Below are positions 1 to 12,280 of a stretch of 64,000 nt of DNA, piece after piece. The DNA is from Parasponia andersonii (lineage: Eukaryota > Streptophyta > Magnoliopsida > Rosales > Cannabaceae): contig JXTB01000168.1 of NCBI GenBank assembly GCA_002914805.1, forward strand, positions 21,789-85,788, in the 5' to 3' direction. The position numbers and the translations under genes are program-made. Every line of letters starts with the position of its first letter. Within the stretch, counting starts at the first letter, position 1. A model generated the notes under the pieces. The model had not been told where the DNA came from. It was given only the letters and a program-made list of their open reading frames with translations, and ran no database searches.

Positions 1-370
1 CTTCACCTAACTAATGCGATTATGAAAAACAAAGGTAAGTAGATACAAAGTGCGAAAAAAACATTAATGCCGTGTTTTAACTGTCAACTTGCGAAGCAGG
101 GAAATAGGGGGAAATAAGACTTTTTAAATCATTTCCACGTTAAGATAAGGAGGTCGTGATAATAATATCTAGTCAAAAGGGCGGAGAAATCAAGACGAGA
201 GAACACAGCAGATTGATATTGGTGTAACCTAGTTTCGTCGCATATAACTTAGCTTTTACACTGAACTACATTTGCTGAGCTGCAACTACAAGACTAGGAA
301 TTGTATATAGCTAACAACAGACAAGTTGAAGATCCAAATAGCTGATGCGCTGCACCTACTTTTTGTTGAA

Positions 371-3300
371 TTACAATGTAGCAGTGTATCGGAGATGCTG
401 CTCATAAAAGTTGATCAACTGGAAATGGAAAGAGAAAAATGAGAATAATAGTAATAATAACATTCAGATATTGATTATTAACCATGTTGACAATATATAA
501 TAAGAAAGCTTAATTACCAGAAGTGGGTTATGGGCCTTGAGAAACTTGTTATCCACCATCACCTCCCTTCCGTCGGACCTATAAAAAATGGCAACATATT
601 AGAGACAAACATTTATGCATTTGATGAGGACCGCAGCACCCATACTAGACTATAACTCAGTGTTCATGTCCATGATGTATGTACTGAAATGGTAACTACT
701 TTCACATTTTCCTCCAGGAATACTAAAATAAAAAACCGCAATGAATGAAATATTAAAAGCCAGTTGTTGCAACTTCTGATACGCCAAAAGAGTGCATTTG
801 GCAAAAGCGGAGCCTCTATGGGCATAAATGTTAATATTAATTTTTAGCAAATATAATATAAAGCAATAGAAATCAAGAGAAAAAGAGATTTTAATGTTTT
901 TAGACAAATGAGTAGGAGCATATGACCTTTCAATTCTCATGGGGGATCCATAATCACTGTTCAATATGAGAGTAACAAAATCTGCAAGTACTGGATCACA
1001 TACTATGGCAACTTAAAATGATTATGTTCCCATTTCAAACAGAAATGCAATCAAGTGTGACTAGTTCATAGGAATTATTACCCCTAGATAGGCATAATCC
1101 CAATCCAAGAAAGTTAAAATTCACCAGTACCCGTAGATAGGCGTAATCCCAATCCAAGAAAGTTAAAATTCACCAGTACCCCTAGATAGGCATAATCCCA
1201 ATCCAAGAAAGTTAAAATTCTCTGGTGAACATATTGAATGAGGTCTACATAAACTACAAAAACAATAGTTCAATTAGGATCCTAAGGTTAAGAAGATAAC
1301 ACAACCACATAGAAAATATTACCTGACCAGAATAACTCCTGTTCATGAGATGCAAACTTGAATGCTTTCATGAATATTCAAGATTGTGGAACCACGTAAA
1401 ATAAATAAATAAATAAAAATTAAAAAGAAAAGGACCCTATGAAGTGAATTCAATTCTCTGGCCCCAGATTATGAAACCAAACATATGCAAACTATGTAAA
1501 CTTTCAAATTGTGAAGAACATGGTCCCCAACCTAAAAAGGCCCTATGAAGTGAATTCAATTTTCTGGCCCCAGTGTCACATTAAAATCCTCTGCATCCTA
1601 CCAACAACTACTACATGGCAGCTCCTAAACCAGGAAGCAACACTTTCAAACTGACATTGATATTACTTCTTTAGACTCTAGTCCAGAGACTCCTCACCCG
1701 AAGAAAAAAAAAACAAAAAAAGAAAACAGAAACAAAAAACAAAAAACATCAAACAAGTTCCTAAGCCTGTTGGCATAGTAGAAAAAGGGCAGATAAAACT
1801 CCACAGCACTGCACCTGAGAAAACAAACTGCCTTAAAGACCTAAAAATGTACAATTGCATCACAATGAAATTAGTAAAGGGTTTAGAAAATCAATAAGTG
1901 TCCAGAGAAATGTGACAGTCTAGTTTATATGCTTATATTGCAGAAACCACCTAAAAGAGTGTGCAGGTAGTAAGGGGGTTCCAATAAGGAATTCAGTCTC
2001 ATGTTTCATGGGAGGCATGTTTAGTTCCAATAGAATATGCAGACCATGTAAGGTCTATATATTTTTCTCAAACTCATTCATTTTAAATTTTTATCTAGAA
2101 AGTTGAAAAAATAAAAGGGATTGAAAGTAGGTACCTCATAGCCATAAAGGTCACTGCCACATCCTGGACATTGTTTGTCACAGAAGCTGAATAGCCTATT
2201 GGCTTGATAATCTTGGTGATACGCAATACATTTTCGGATTCATCTGTCTTGTTTGTGTGACTCGGATTCTCCCCTGCTACATTGGGATTTCCTGTCCCTA
2301 GTAGGCCAATTCTACTGCTGGAGACAATGCTGGTTCCAATTGTTATATTTTGCATGCCAGCAGTTTCACACAAATGTGGCTCTTGCTTAAACCTCTTCAC
2401 AGAACCAGACTTCCTTCTCTTAGCTCCTGTACTGCGATTGCTCTGAACTGTTTCCATGCAATTAACATTGGCAATTCCATTTGTAGGGCCATTGCCTTCT
2501 AATGCCTTTGCTTCTTGAAATTGAATGCCCACTTTGTCTCCATTGCTAGTAGATGTTGTTTTAAGCTCACTAAGTTTTGGATCATACTCATTTCTGTCTT
2601 TCCTTACACTATTTTTTGGGAATTCATTCACATGCCCATTTTCAACACTGACCTTCTTGGTCGTTTCACTGTTGTTAAAATCCCCATTATACCCTTGTTG
2701 TGGGAGGGAAGAAATATCAGCAAGGCTCAAATTTTCAAGAGCATGCGTAGAAAGTGGTTTGTCAGCATTAATGGTTTCTAAGCCCGTATCAGTAACTGTA
2801 GAACGCTGTTGTCTCTTCTTAGGTTGAGTATGTGGAGTCCCATGCTTACGCTTGCGCTTCCGAGTCTTTCCTGATTGCAAGCTTCCAAAGAAAAAACCCA
2901 AAAATTGATATAATTGCTTATAACAAAATGTATTAGTGTCATATATACTCGTCCTACAACTAAGAATGGAAGAAACTCTCAAAAAGAAAATTCAGTCAAA
3001 AAAGTTAGGGTAAAACATGTGTTATCTTGGTGAGGCCAGACAATGATAAATCATAAAATATAAAAGAACGGTGACCCTTTTAAGTTTTAGCTAGTTCGTT
3101 CTTCGTTGAGAAAGCAAACGAAGACCTTGGAAAATAGCATACCTCTCTTCAAATGCCTCAATAACATCAGAGCATGACTGGAGATTCTCCAAAGGCTCCC
3201 AGGTGTTTGCAGTCTCCGGCCAACCCCGCCTAGCAAAGCAAGCAACAATTAACATGCAACATTCCAAATTAAACAAACATGGAATACATAGGAGTAGATA

Positions 3301-3882
3301 TAATACACATACAGCTCATGCAAGAAATGTGAACTAAAGGGGGGTAAGATGGACTCACCATTTGATGAGGTACTGAAGCTGACCCTTTTGTTGGTTTTGC
3401 AATGAAACCCACCACCAAAACACGCATAATCAGATAGAAGAAGCAAAAACAGAAGAAGCCCACCATTTATGAAAGAAAGTAACCGAGAAAAGAAGCAACA
3501 TAAGAGAAATTAATGGAGAGAAAAAGGGTACGATAGGGAGAGAAAGTACCTTGCGGACCCTTTTACGGCGAATGGCTTCGATTTCATAGAAGCCCTCGTC
3601 CAGCTTGGGACGCTGAGCGTTGTCATCCGCAACATCAGCGTCGTCACCATCGTCGTCTTCATCAGCGTCATGAGCATCTGCCTCAGCTTGGGGTTGAACA
3701 TCGTGCAGCGTTTGATGGGCATCAATCGAAGGGGCAGCAGAAAAGGAGCCATTGAGTGGGTTAGTGAGGGAATCTCCGCCCAAGTTTTCGTACGCAATTG
3801 AACCACTCATTGCCACTGCCACTGCCACTGCCACGGCCTCTGCCTCCCAGCTCTTTCTCCTCCCTCCTCCCTTCACTTTCAT
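371..3882 (-). CDS. LHP1: LHP1/TFL2 chromodomain Polycomb protein, 6 exons
   Basis: Predicted 433-residue protein. I read exons 3550-3882, 3359-3384, 3143-3229, 2135-2881, 518-578 and 371-418; their sum (1302 nt) closes in frame with TAA at 371-373. Residues about 97-150 form a chromodomain running from GFYEIEAI through YLIKWRGWPE to NTWEPLENL, which keeps the aromatic-cage Tyr and Trps that read H3K27me3. A basic nuclear-localisation stretch ([16 protein letters not shown]) follows at about 153-175. The last 65 or so residues are a chromoshadow domain ([23 protein letters not shown]). The region before the chromodomain is very acidic ([14 protein letters not shown]). LHP1 family members work with PRC2/PRC1 in flowering-time and developmental silencing, and Arabidopsis LHP1 is of similar length (about 445). 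The ATG at 3882 was chosen for its [10 protein letters not shown] start; ATGs at 3897 and 3810 are in frame. The fourth intron (579-2134) is long and carries repeats. Confidence 0.95.
1080..1225. repeat. 49-bp tandem repeat, about 3 copies, in LHP1 intron
   Basis: Three near-identical copies start at about 1080, 1129 and 1178. Each begins ACCCCTAGATAGG or a one-base variant and ends near AAGTTAAAATTC. The middle copy differs at two positions (CCG for CCC, GCG for GCA). The array lies wholly within the long LHP1 intron. A second, looser duplication in the same intron involves the string CCCTATGAAGTGAATTC near 1434 and again near 1541. Confidence 0.9.
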
Positions 3883-4957
3883 GGTTTTTTTTTCCAACTT
3901 TTTTCTTTTTGGGTAAGAAGAGGTAAAGGTTTCACTTTTTCAGCTGCTTTTTTCTTCCTCTTCTTCTTCTTTTTCCTCAAACTCTTCGGTGGTTTCGAGA
4001 GAAATGCAGCAGCTATTACAGACAGAGAAAATATGGTTTATTCGAAGTGAGAGAGTTGAGAGAGGAACCAACCCTTTTCTCTTCACTCTTCTTCTATCGT
4101 CTCTCTCTCTCTCTAAACCCCAAATCCTAAAACCAAAAACCCCAAATGAAATGAAATGTATTTTGTGTGTTAACGGAGCTTGTCTGTCCTCCCCTTGTCT
4201 ATCTACCTAATAACAAAAAAATAAAAACAAAAATTAAAGCATCCGCCTTTTTCAACCTCTGTCTCTCTCTCCTTACGGTCTTACCCTTTTCTTTTTAATG
4301 TTTTCTTTTTTTTTTTTGGTTATTTAAATTTCATTTACTTTGCTACTCTTTTACTTGTTAGTGTTACTCCTCTCTCTAGTCTCACCTTGTCTTTCCTTTC
4401 TTCTTTGCCCCTACTAAGTTTGAATTGAGGGAGATTGTTGCTATTTTCTTACCTTATTCCAAATATATGTATGTATTACGCTGTTCCATTCCAAACCTCG
4501 AGTAAAGAATTTAAGCGTTATCTAACTAAATAAAGAAAGAAAACCCAGTTAAGGTCTTATAGTCTTTTGCCTATCTTGTTCTAATTGTTTCATCCTCATG
4601 GGGAGCAGATTTTACACAAATGCTGTTTGAGCATTATTCTCATGCATTTCCTTTCTTCGATTTCAAAATAGAACAAATTTTGAATAGAATTTGCTCTTTT
4701 GCGGACAGTTTGAACTTCCTTTGTCAGAGTATTTTTTTTCCTTTTACTAGTACATAAAAAATGGGAAAATGCCTGATTTTGAAGAACAAGAGAAAAAGAA
4801 TCTATGCACAAGTGTCCTCTAGTACTGTAAGAGCTAATTTTCTACACCGGAAAATGGAGGGGAAAAAAAAAGGAAAGAGATATGTAACGATGTCATCCAT
4901 GAAGAGGCTGAAACTCAGTAGCTGTTATCTAAGCAATATAGTATCACCAGATTGGGG
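3883..4957. other. LHP1 upstream / SIG2 downstream spacer
   Basis: This 1.07-kb spacer separates the LHP1 start from the SIG2 stop, both on the minus strand. It should hold the LHP1 promoter and 5' leader. The part next to LHP1 is CT/GA-rich (for example CTCTCTCTCTCT near 4101), typical of plant core-promoter pyrimidine patches. No open reading frame with family features, RNA gene or defined element was seen. Confidence 0.5.
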
Positions 4958-7900
4958 CTATGAAAGCACATACTGCTGCAAATGTTTGGTCCTCTTCTTG
5001 TTCTTCAGTTTTCGAAATGCACATGACTCAATTTGCCTTATTCTCTCTCTACTCACTCCCATCAGCTCACCTATTTCTTGCAATGTCTTCATCCTTCCAT
5101 CCTCCATTCCAAATCTCCATCTGATTACCTGCTTCTCCCTTGGATTCAGACTATCCAGTACCTTGTTTAAGTCCTCTTTCATGAACTGCTTAATAAGCAC
5201 ATCCTCTGAAGTTTCTGCATCAGGATCTGCAATTACTTCCTGGACAAGACATATAAAGACCCCATTAGAAACTAATATCGAACCCAACAAGGTAATCAAC
5301 TTATGGTAAAAATTGCTAAGCTATATGCGCATTAGAATTTAGAAGAAGCCCAACCGAAGGTTTAAGATTCATGTTGATCCCAATCTTCTGCTCCAAAGAT
5401 CTAGGCGCTTTTGGAGTCAATAACACAGCAGCAAGCCTCTTCATTGAAAGCCCTGTTGCCTCTGCAACCTCTTCATCGTCAGGGTGTCTGCCATTTTCAC
5501 TATATAATTGCTTTCTAGCCTCCTTAACTCTGTAAGTTGCCTCCACCATGTGAAACTGTTTCATCAAAAACATGAAAGAATAACTAAAAGAATTTTTTTA
5601 AAAAAAAACTAATAATAATAATAGTTGTGATTTTAGATGTACAAAACTTCTCTGAATTTCGAAAAAGTGAGTGATAATATTTGGTTGTTCCCGCCTCTCC
5701 CCTCTTTCATAAAGGGGGAGATCTAATACAGCTCAAACTTTCATAGTTTAGGATGAATCAGCCACTATCACGAAAACTAACCAAGATGACCATTACACTA
5801 AACAGTGGCCCAAAGAAAACTAGTAGAATTGGAAAGAAAACTCACTGGTAAGCGGATAGTCCTCGACTGATCAGAGAGAGACTTGCGAACTGCCTGTTTA
5901 ATCCACCAGTGTGCATAAGTTGAAAACTTAAAACCCTTTGAAGCATCGAACTTTTCTGCACCCCTTGCAAGGCCTCTACATCCTTCCTACAGATTAGAGC
6001 ATCAAATTTGATTATTAAAGGCCTTAAAAAAAAACAAGAATTAGAATTAATTGCCTTTCCTTTCCCTTTCTTGTTTTTATTAAATTTCATCAATTTACAT
6101 TAGTACTTACCTGAACAAGATCTTGAAGATTCATTCCAGCTCCCTGGTAATTTTTTGCAATTGATATGACGAGACGTATGTTGCTTTTAATCATTTTGTC
6201 TTTGCACAGAATGCCATAGTTTATGCGCTTCCTCAAGGTTTTTTGATCAACTCCTGCTGCTGCAGCCCATTGTGCAAAGGTCGGCTCACTGCCACATCGT
6301 TCTGCAAGCTCCTCCTGGAGCTTCTCCAGTTTCAGCAGGTCCTGGAATAAGTTGGTGTTAAAGAGACATCAGGACATCATCAGAAATTAATCCTAAAGAG
6401 GTTAACAATTTTTAGCTTACTTAAATGGGAAAACATGGAGTAACTATCCAAAGGACTAACAATATTAGAACAAAGTTTACATCAACTGTACGATATTTCC
6501 AAATTTTACTTTAATATATTCCAGGAATTCATTAGATATTATTTTCTAAAAAGAATCACAATGACATAATAGCAAGACCAAATCAGGCATGTTTGGTGTG
6601 AATGAATGGACTTTGGAATGGAAAACTCATTCCACCAAATAGTACATTCCAATGTTTGTTTCATCTTTTTGGCAAGGGAATGGGAATTATAATTCTATTA
6701 AATGATGGAATTGCTATTTCACTTCTCTACCAATGGAATAAAAGTTCCAATCTCTTTCAAAGTTTAGTAAAACTAATTTTTTCCTCTTTACCCTACTAAA
6801 ATATTTAAAAGTAAGGGCAATTTTATCAATACACAATATATTTCATTCCATTCCACTGTTGATTCCAATTTTAACCAAACAATGTATTATCATTCATATT
6901 CCTTTTCCAATTCTATTATATTACCATTCTCATTACTTTTATAATTCCATTCCATGAACCAAACGCCGCCTAAAAGCCTAACAGGAATGAGTGATTGACC
7001 TTGAAACTTCTTACGAAAAGCATATTAGCATTACGATTTATTCAAGAAAAACCACCAACCTAAAGCTTCTTTCTAGTGCTAACAAGAAGCCAACACAAGA
7101 AATGATCAACAAACTGCGACAAATACTTGTTCATTAAATAACTCCAGCAAAATGTCTAAAGTATGCTTTGGCCACTAGTAATTATCTCCCCCAATGAACC
7201 ACGTGCGTAGAATAGCTACGAAAAATAACAAATCACTGTATTCGAAAACTATTGGCGCATTTGGCGTAGAATTCAGATTCTATTCTACAAATCCGGAAAT
7301 AGCTTTCGTATAGAAAGTTGACAAGATAAGCTATTTCCGGATTTGTAGAATATGATTTGAATCCTACACCAGGTAACTTTTGAAACATTTGAAAATGAAC
7401 CACCTTCATCTTCACATATTTGGCACTAAGTGTGATAGGAAGTGAGACCTCATATTTGATGGTCAGTTGAAGACTTCTTGAACAAAAAGGAAGACAAGTT
7501 GAAAACAAGAAAGTAAAATGGCAAGATCCAGACAGAGATAAATCAATCACACCCGAAAATTTGATGTGATGTCACTCACAAGTCACACCTGTATTCCTTC
7601 CGAGAGCTGAATTTCCTCAGTTGTGGTAAGAAGCCTAGAAGTGCTGGTAGTGGCTCTCAAGTAACGCAATGGATCAGAATGGTCTACATCTTGTAAAGAA
7701 GTAGGCTTTTTTTGGCTGTTGGAGCCGGACTTCACAGACACGACATTTGAAGCGGCCTTCTCCGCTGCTCTGTCTCTTCTGGCCTTCCTTTCGGTCTGAC
7801 GCCTTGATCTTACGGCTATGCTGTTAGAAAGTTGGTCCTGCAGGGTTTGAAGTTCTTCATAGGTTGGTCCGGCAGAATCCCCTAATCTAGGAGGAGGTTG

Positions 7901-8590
7901 TTGTTGTTGTTGTTGTTGTTGTATTGTTTTGGTATCCAAGTAATGAGGCTGTGAATAAAGTAGAGTTGTAGTTGGAGTTGGTGGTTGTTTAAGTAGGAGA
8001 GCTGCTGCATCCTTTGCAACCTTGACAGCTGCTTTTGCAAGAGTAACAGCTTCGGCAGCAGCGGCCGCTATAACAGCCTCTTCACTTGTAAGAAGTGTTT
8101 CAGTGGCTATACTTGATTGAAAGTTGGTCTGCTTAAAATTTGCGAAATTAACATACATAAAATATTCATTATAAATCAAAAGAGAAAAGAAAAGAAAAAT
8201 GCCTGGACTGGAAAATTCAAAAATATTAAGAGGTTAAATTTGAAGAGTGTTGAATGATAATAATAATAAAGTTTGAGAGTACTATTTTAAAAGGTGGAAA
8301 GAGTGAAGAAATAGTGTAACCTGAGTAGGTGGAGGGAGGGGCACAGTAGAGGTCCAGGGTGTATTTGCAGCGAGGGATTGAGAAGTGGTATCCAAGGAAA
8401 GTAAAGTGAGTTTCTCCATTGTTTGCAGTGAGGTTGGGGTTGAAGTAGTGGATACAACACATTGTGGAGCGGCCCAGGAAGAGATTCTTGCAGAACCAGA
8501 ACTGGAATGACTTCTCAGCTGGGATTGGAGTTGGAATTTGGCGGAGAATGTGTCTGGTTTGCAATTGAACTGCGGCAACAAACAAGACAT
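4958..8590 (-). CDS. SIG2: Plastid RNA polymerase sigma factor SIG2, 6 exons
   Basis: Predicted 554-residue sigma-70 factor for the plastid-encoded RNA polymerase. Exons 8321-8590, 7589-8128, 6111-6341, 5846-5986, 5355-5555 and 4958-5239 are all phase 0. The N-terminus ([10 protein letters not shown], Ser/Thr-rich) looks like a chloroplast transit peptide. An Ala-rich segment ([20 protein letters not shown]) follows, then a run of eight Gln. Sigma region 2 spans about 325-394 ([31 protein letters not shown], the core-binding and -10/melting segment). Region 3 starts at [17 protein letters not shown], and region 4.2 with its helix-turn-helix is at about 515-547 ([20 protein letters not shown]). 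The ending [12 protein letters not shown] matches the SIG2 class as I recall it (Arabidopsis SIG2 about 572 residues) rather than SIG1, 3, 5 or 6. In Arabidopsis SIG2 is linked to transcription of plastid tRNA genes, including trnE. Confidence 0.93.
6585..6971. mobile_element. MITE-like inverted-repeat element in SIG2 intron
   Basis: The 387-bp stretch in the second SIG2 intron starts AGGCATGTTTGGTGTG and ends CATGAACCAAACGCCGCCT, which are imperfect inverted repeats. GGAATGG-type words on the left are mirrored by CCATTCC words on the right, so the element could fold into a long hairpin. It has no coding capacity. The GTTTGG terminus is common in plant Tourist/PIF-Harbinger-type MITEs, but I could not identify a clean target-site duplication, so the superfamily is uncertain. 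Confidence 0.6.
7891..7922. repeat. Coding trinucleotide repeat (poly-Gln) in SIG2
   Basis: A GTT run on the plus strand reads as CAA codons on the minus strand and gives eight consecutive Gln in the linker between the transit-peptide region and the sigma core of SIG2. It is a likely site of length polymorphism. Confidence 0.85.
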
Positions 8591-10132
8591 TTCTTCCTAT
8601 CTTTTCCTTTTGACTCTTATTTTTTCTTTTTTTCTCATTTCTTATTGCTATTCATCATCATCATCAGAAGAAGAAGAAAGAGAAAGACACAGAGTCCCAA
8701 TCTCCACCACCGTGTCCGCTTTGGCTGTCTGTGGGTTTGGGTTGGGTTTGTGTTTTTGTTGATAAACTAACGGATAAGAAACAAGTAAAAGGCACTGTCT
8801 ACTCTTCAATGAGCCAACATATCCACACACAATCACTCCTTCTAAGTTCTAACTATTCCTCTCAAACTATGTCGTTTCACATCCAATACCAATACTAGGT
8901 TTTTTGCTCGCACACTCCAATTTCCATGTACGTGCGGACCATTTTCCTTCTCGACTCCCAATGCCTCTCCCTCTCTCCAAATTGTATCTCTGCCGCTGAA
9001 TTATTATTTAAGCACAATTTTTTTGTCTTATAAATTATTTCATTTTGTTATCTTTCTTTGACGGAATAATAGTGTGTCTTCCTATTAAGATTTTCTGAAA
9101 GATAATAAGGTAATTGTAATATTTAAGTATTTTTTTGGACTAAAGAATTACTTAGTTTCCAATATTTAACCTAGGTCTCTTAAACCCCATATCAAATGCA
9201 TTCTACATTAAAAAATAAAAATAATAAAAATTGAACGCGTTCAGATTTATGACTCATTCTCTTTCTTTTTCTTCTTTTACGAGCAACTTTGTTATGGTAT
9301 GTATATTCTTTTTTTTTTAATGTAAAATATAACCTAAGATTAGATTATTAAATTCATGCTTTTAAGGAATTTGATTTTATAATTTGAAAGTATATTGAAG
9401 AGGGTTTTGTTACAAATTCTTTACAAATGGAAGCAATGTGGATAAAGGGTAACAAGAGTAGCTAGTTTTAGCTTTAATGGAATTTGGGACTAGTTCTCAT
9501 TTTAGAGAAAAAAACTACAACGAGAGAAAAAATAAAAGAATTTAATACATAATCTGAGGGTATATCGTTGAGGGTATTAAATATGAGAATAATTATTCTA
9601 ATTAACCTTATTTTGGGATGACACATTATAATTCCGTTTAATAATTTTGAGGGCAAAGATACGATTTGTTCATAACTTTTTGTCAAAGCTAATTTTTAGG
9701 GTAATTTATCTTGAATAAATATTTAGTGGATGCAATTTGTTAATTGGATAAATGAATGCCAAAAAAATATTAAAAAAAACATACAAGCAAACTAGAGACA
9801 AATTGCTAAAAAATTTAAATAATAGGTATCAATAGCACAAAATTTCTCTTATTTAAATGAATTCTAACAGAATATTAGATGAATAATGCCAAAAGGATTA
9901 ATGGTACCAAAAAGAAAAATGTTAAATACTTGAATGGCACAAAAAAAAATGGTTAGGAACTAATATGTCAAAGTGGTAATATGTTAGAGACTAATGGTAT
10001 CATTTATCTGAAAATAAAGTTAAAACATTATTTTATTTCACAATAAAAAAAAGTCATTAGGAAGTAAACGGGGGCTGGGGAAGAGATTGGAAAAGTGAGG
10101 AAAACCTCTGTTTTGATCCTAAAGTAATACTA
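8591..10132. other. AT-rich spacer upstream of SIG2
   Basis: This is the SIG2 promoter side of a 3.7-kb intergenic region. Near 8650-8690 there is a CATCATCATC/GAAGAAGAAG-type low-complexity stretch, probably in the SIG2 5' leader. Further out the DNA is plain AT-rich, with weak inverted similarity between about 9747 and 10015 (GATAAATGA-type ends) that may be an eroded MITE. No gene was recognised. Confidence 0.45.
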
Positions 10133-10291
10133 GGGACACTAATATCTTACACAAAAAATTTACACCACATAAGATGGTGTTCAGTTCAACCATTTATTTT
10201 TTGAAAGTGAACCTACATTATTTAAAATTATGTGACTAAAAATAATACTACATTACTGGTGTAAATTTTTTGTGTAAAATTTTGGTGTTCC
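10133..10291. mobile_element. Short MITE, about 159 bp, with 35-bp terminal inverted repeats
   Basis: The left end (GGGACACTAATATCTTACAC, then AAAAAATTTACACCA) is matched in reverse complement by the right end (TGGTGTAAATTTTTTGTG to GGTGTTCC). About 30 of 35 positions agree, and a short AT-rich core separates the arms. There is no coding sequence. I could not settle on a target-site duplication, so the superfamily is not assigned. Confidence 0.75.
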
Positions 10292-10413
10292 AATCTTTAT
10301 CCCATGATCATGTTCCCATTTAATGGGATCTAGTTGGGTTTAGGAAACCCTCACCAAAAGTAGATTACTCAAACCCATCCATATCCGCTTTAGAAATACT
10401 TACATAATTAAAT

Positions 10414-10778
10414 GGATAACTGCAAAAAATATCCTAAAATATAGTTTTTCTGGAACTCTAATCATGTTTTTCGGCCTATATAAAATTATACATCTATATT
10501 TAAAATTTCTACAAATATCTACTCTTTGTGTCCAAATTGACTAAAAAAATTTGTACTTAATATATAATCCGAATTAAGAATATCTTATTTCTGCTGATAA
10601 ACAGTTAAAATTTTGTCAAAAATAATTTTAAAAAGTCGGCATAAATCACCAATATATACATAGTAAATAGAAAATTTTCAAATTTTCAAATATAGAGGTA
10701 TAATTTTGTACAAGCCAAAAAATACGATTAAAACTGTAAAAATTTTATACTTCAGAATATTTTTTTTGCAATTAAACC
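10414..10778. mobile_element. MITE, about 365 bp, with roughly 95-bp terminal inverted repeats
   Basis: The left arm begins GGATAACTGCAAAAAATAT. The right arm, read in reverse complement, begins GGTTTAATTGCAAAAAAAAT, and similarity continues inward for about 95 bp (for example AAAATTATACATCTATATTT against AAAATTATACCTCTATATTT). The flanks read TTAAAT on the left and TTAAAA on the right, a possible short target duplication. No coding sequence. Together with the element at 10133 it shows repeated insertion upstream of SIG2. Confidence 0.75.
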
Positions 10779-10882
10779 TTAAAACTCTAAACATTATATA
10801 AATCTAATTTGTTGTTACTATTATGTATTTATTTTACAACAACAATGCACAATACAATAAAAATAAATGTACTGGGGCAAGT

Positions 10883-11113
10883 TCATGCGTAAGGGAATTT
10901 CCCCTGGAACTTGCCGCTTAGCCAATTAAGCATCCATATATGCTCTACTAGGGGCGGCACTGTTGAGTAAAAAGGCAGCCTATTAGGAATGTCAACGAGC
11001 GGATCAAGAATCATTTTTTCCGTTACATCCTCATTTCTAAAGTTCAATCGCAATATCGTATCTGCTCCAGTAACCACTCTTTTAATTGCAGTAATGGTAT
11101 ATCGAATAACCAA
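10883..11113 (-). pseudogene. Orphan exon-like ORF, function unknown
   Basis: An open frame of about 76 codons ends with TGA at 10883-10885. It has no ATG near its left end, and the frame continues upstream beyond 11113, so it looks more like a terminal exon than a gene. The composition is protein-like and unlike the AT-rich surroundings: VVTGADTILRLNF, DPLVDIPNRLPFY, then HIWMLNWLSGKFQGKFP. I do not recognise the family. I found no partner exon within about 500 bp upstream, so it may be a relic or a captured gene piece; a chance ORF remains possible. Confidence 0.3.
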
Positions 11114-12280
11114 TTGACAAAGGGTAAAGGGTAAAACGATGATTACCTTATATACATATATAATAACAATACCAAGTAATCATAATTTTTTTGTTTTTGA
11201 CATAACATCAAATAGAATAATATACTAAATAACTTTCAAACTCTAAAATTCAATTATATAAGCAAATACAAATCTCAAAACTTTTTTTTTTTTTTTTGCC
11301 TTTTTTTTGGTTATATAAGTACAAGTGGTGTAAAACTAAATACGCATTTGTTTATATTTAATTGGCAAACTAGACCTTTTCCAAAGTTTGTTTTGGGAAA
11401 TATACCCGTTAACAAAGTTTATTTTGGGAAATATACCCCCTTGATAGTTCTTTTAGTGTCTAGCATGCCACTCAACACTCTTTTTCTTCTTCTTCTTCTT
11501 CTTTTATTTATTTATTTATTTTTAATGTTGAGTTGCAAAACCATTTTTTAGTATGTCTTACTCTCTGGACTTTAGGATAAATAATCCTTCTACATGTATA
11601 ACTTATTGGGCGTATTTACTTAACTACTTTAAAATGGGTGTATATTTAAAACATATTATAAAAAAATTGTATTTACCACTTAATTTCCCATAATTTTACT
11701 ATATGAATATGTATATCAAGATGGGTACAAGACAAATTATTGCTATTATCATCATCGTATTATATTTGCATATTTATGGGACGGTTATCTCAATTGTTTT
11801 CTCAAGTTAAACAATTTTTTTTTCTCCTTATCCAAATTAGATATCCCAAAATGTTTGTAACTATAGGTTACGTTGCCATTCTTGTCCTCCTATACATAAC
11901 TACCGAGGATAAGAAACGAAAGTGCTGAATTTTTTTTTTTTTTTTTTTGGGAATTACATGTTCATTTGGTTACTATTAGGACTAGTTGTAAATTTAATTC
12001 CTGAAACAGTTACTCAGATTCTATTTTGCTATCTCATATACGCATCTTAATATGCATCATTGCACAGCTGACCACGAGGGACCCTCGTCCATTCATTCTT
12101 CATAGCTTTTATCAATGTGTTTAAATAATTTATTTCGTCATATTTTAACGACAATAGTAACAAATGAATGGATTGCTTTTTTTTTTTTTTTTTTTTGCAT
12201 CATCAATATCCTTTGCTTGCTTGTTACAACTAGACTAGACTAGAAGAGACAACTACAAGATTGATTGATTGATTGAGATT
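11114..12280. other. AT-rich spacer downstream of the alpha/beta hydrolase
   Basis: Low-complexity DNA with long homopolymers (T runs near 11281, 11931 and 12178) and a (CTT)n/TTATT stretch near 11483-11520. Nothing recognisable as a gene or bounded element. Confidence 0.45.

Noticed and set aside
8282-8836. Overlapping open frames on both strands at the SIG2 first exon
   Set aside because: Shadow frames of SIG2 exon 1 and its leader; only the SIG2 frame continues through conserved exons.
9747-10015. Possible eroded MITE with GATAAATGA-type ends
   Set aside because: Inverted similarity is weak beyond about 16 bp.
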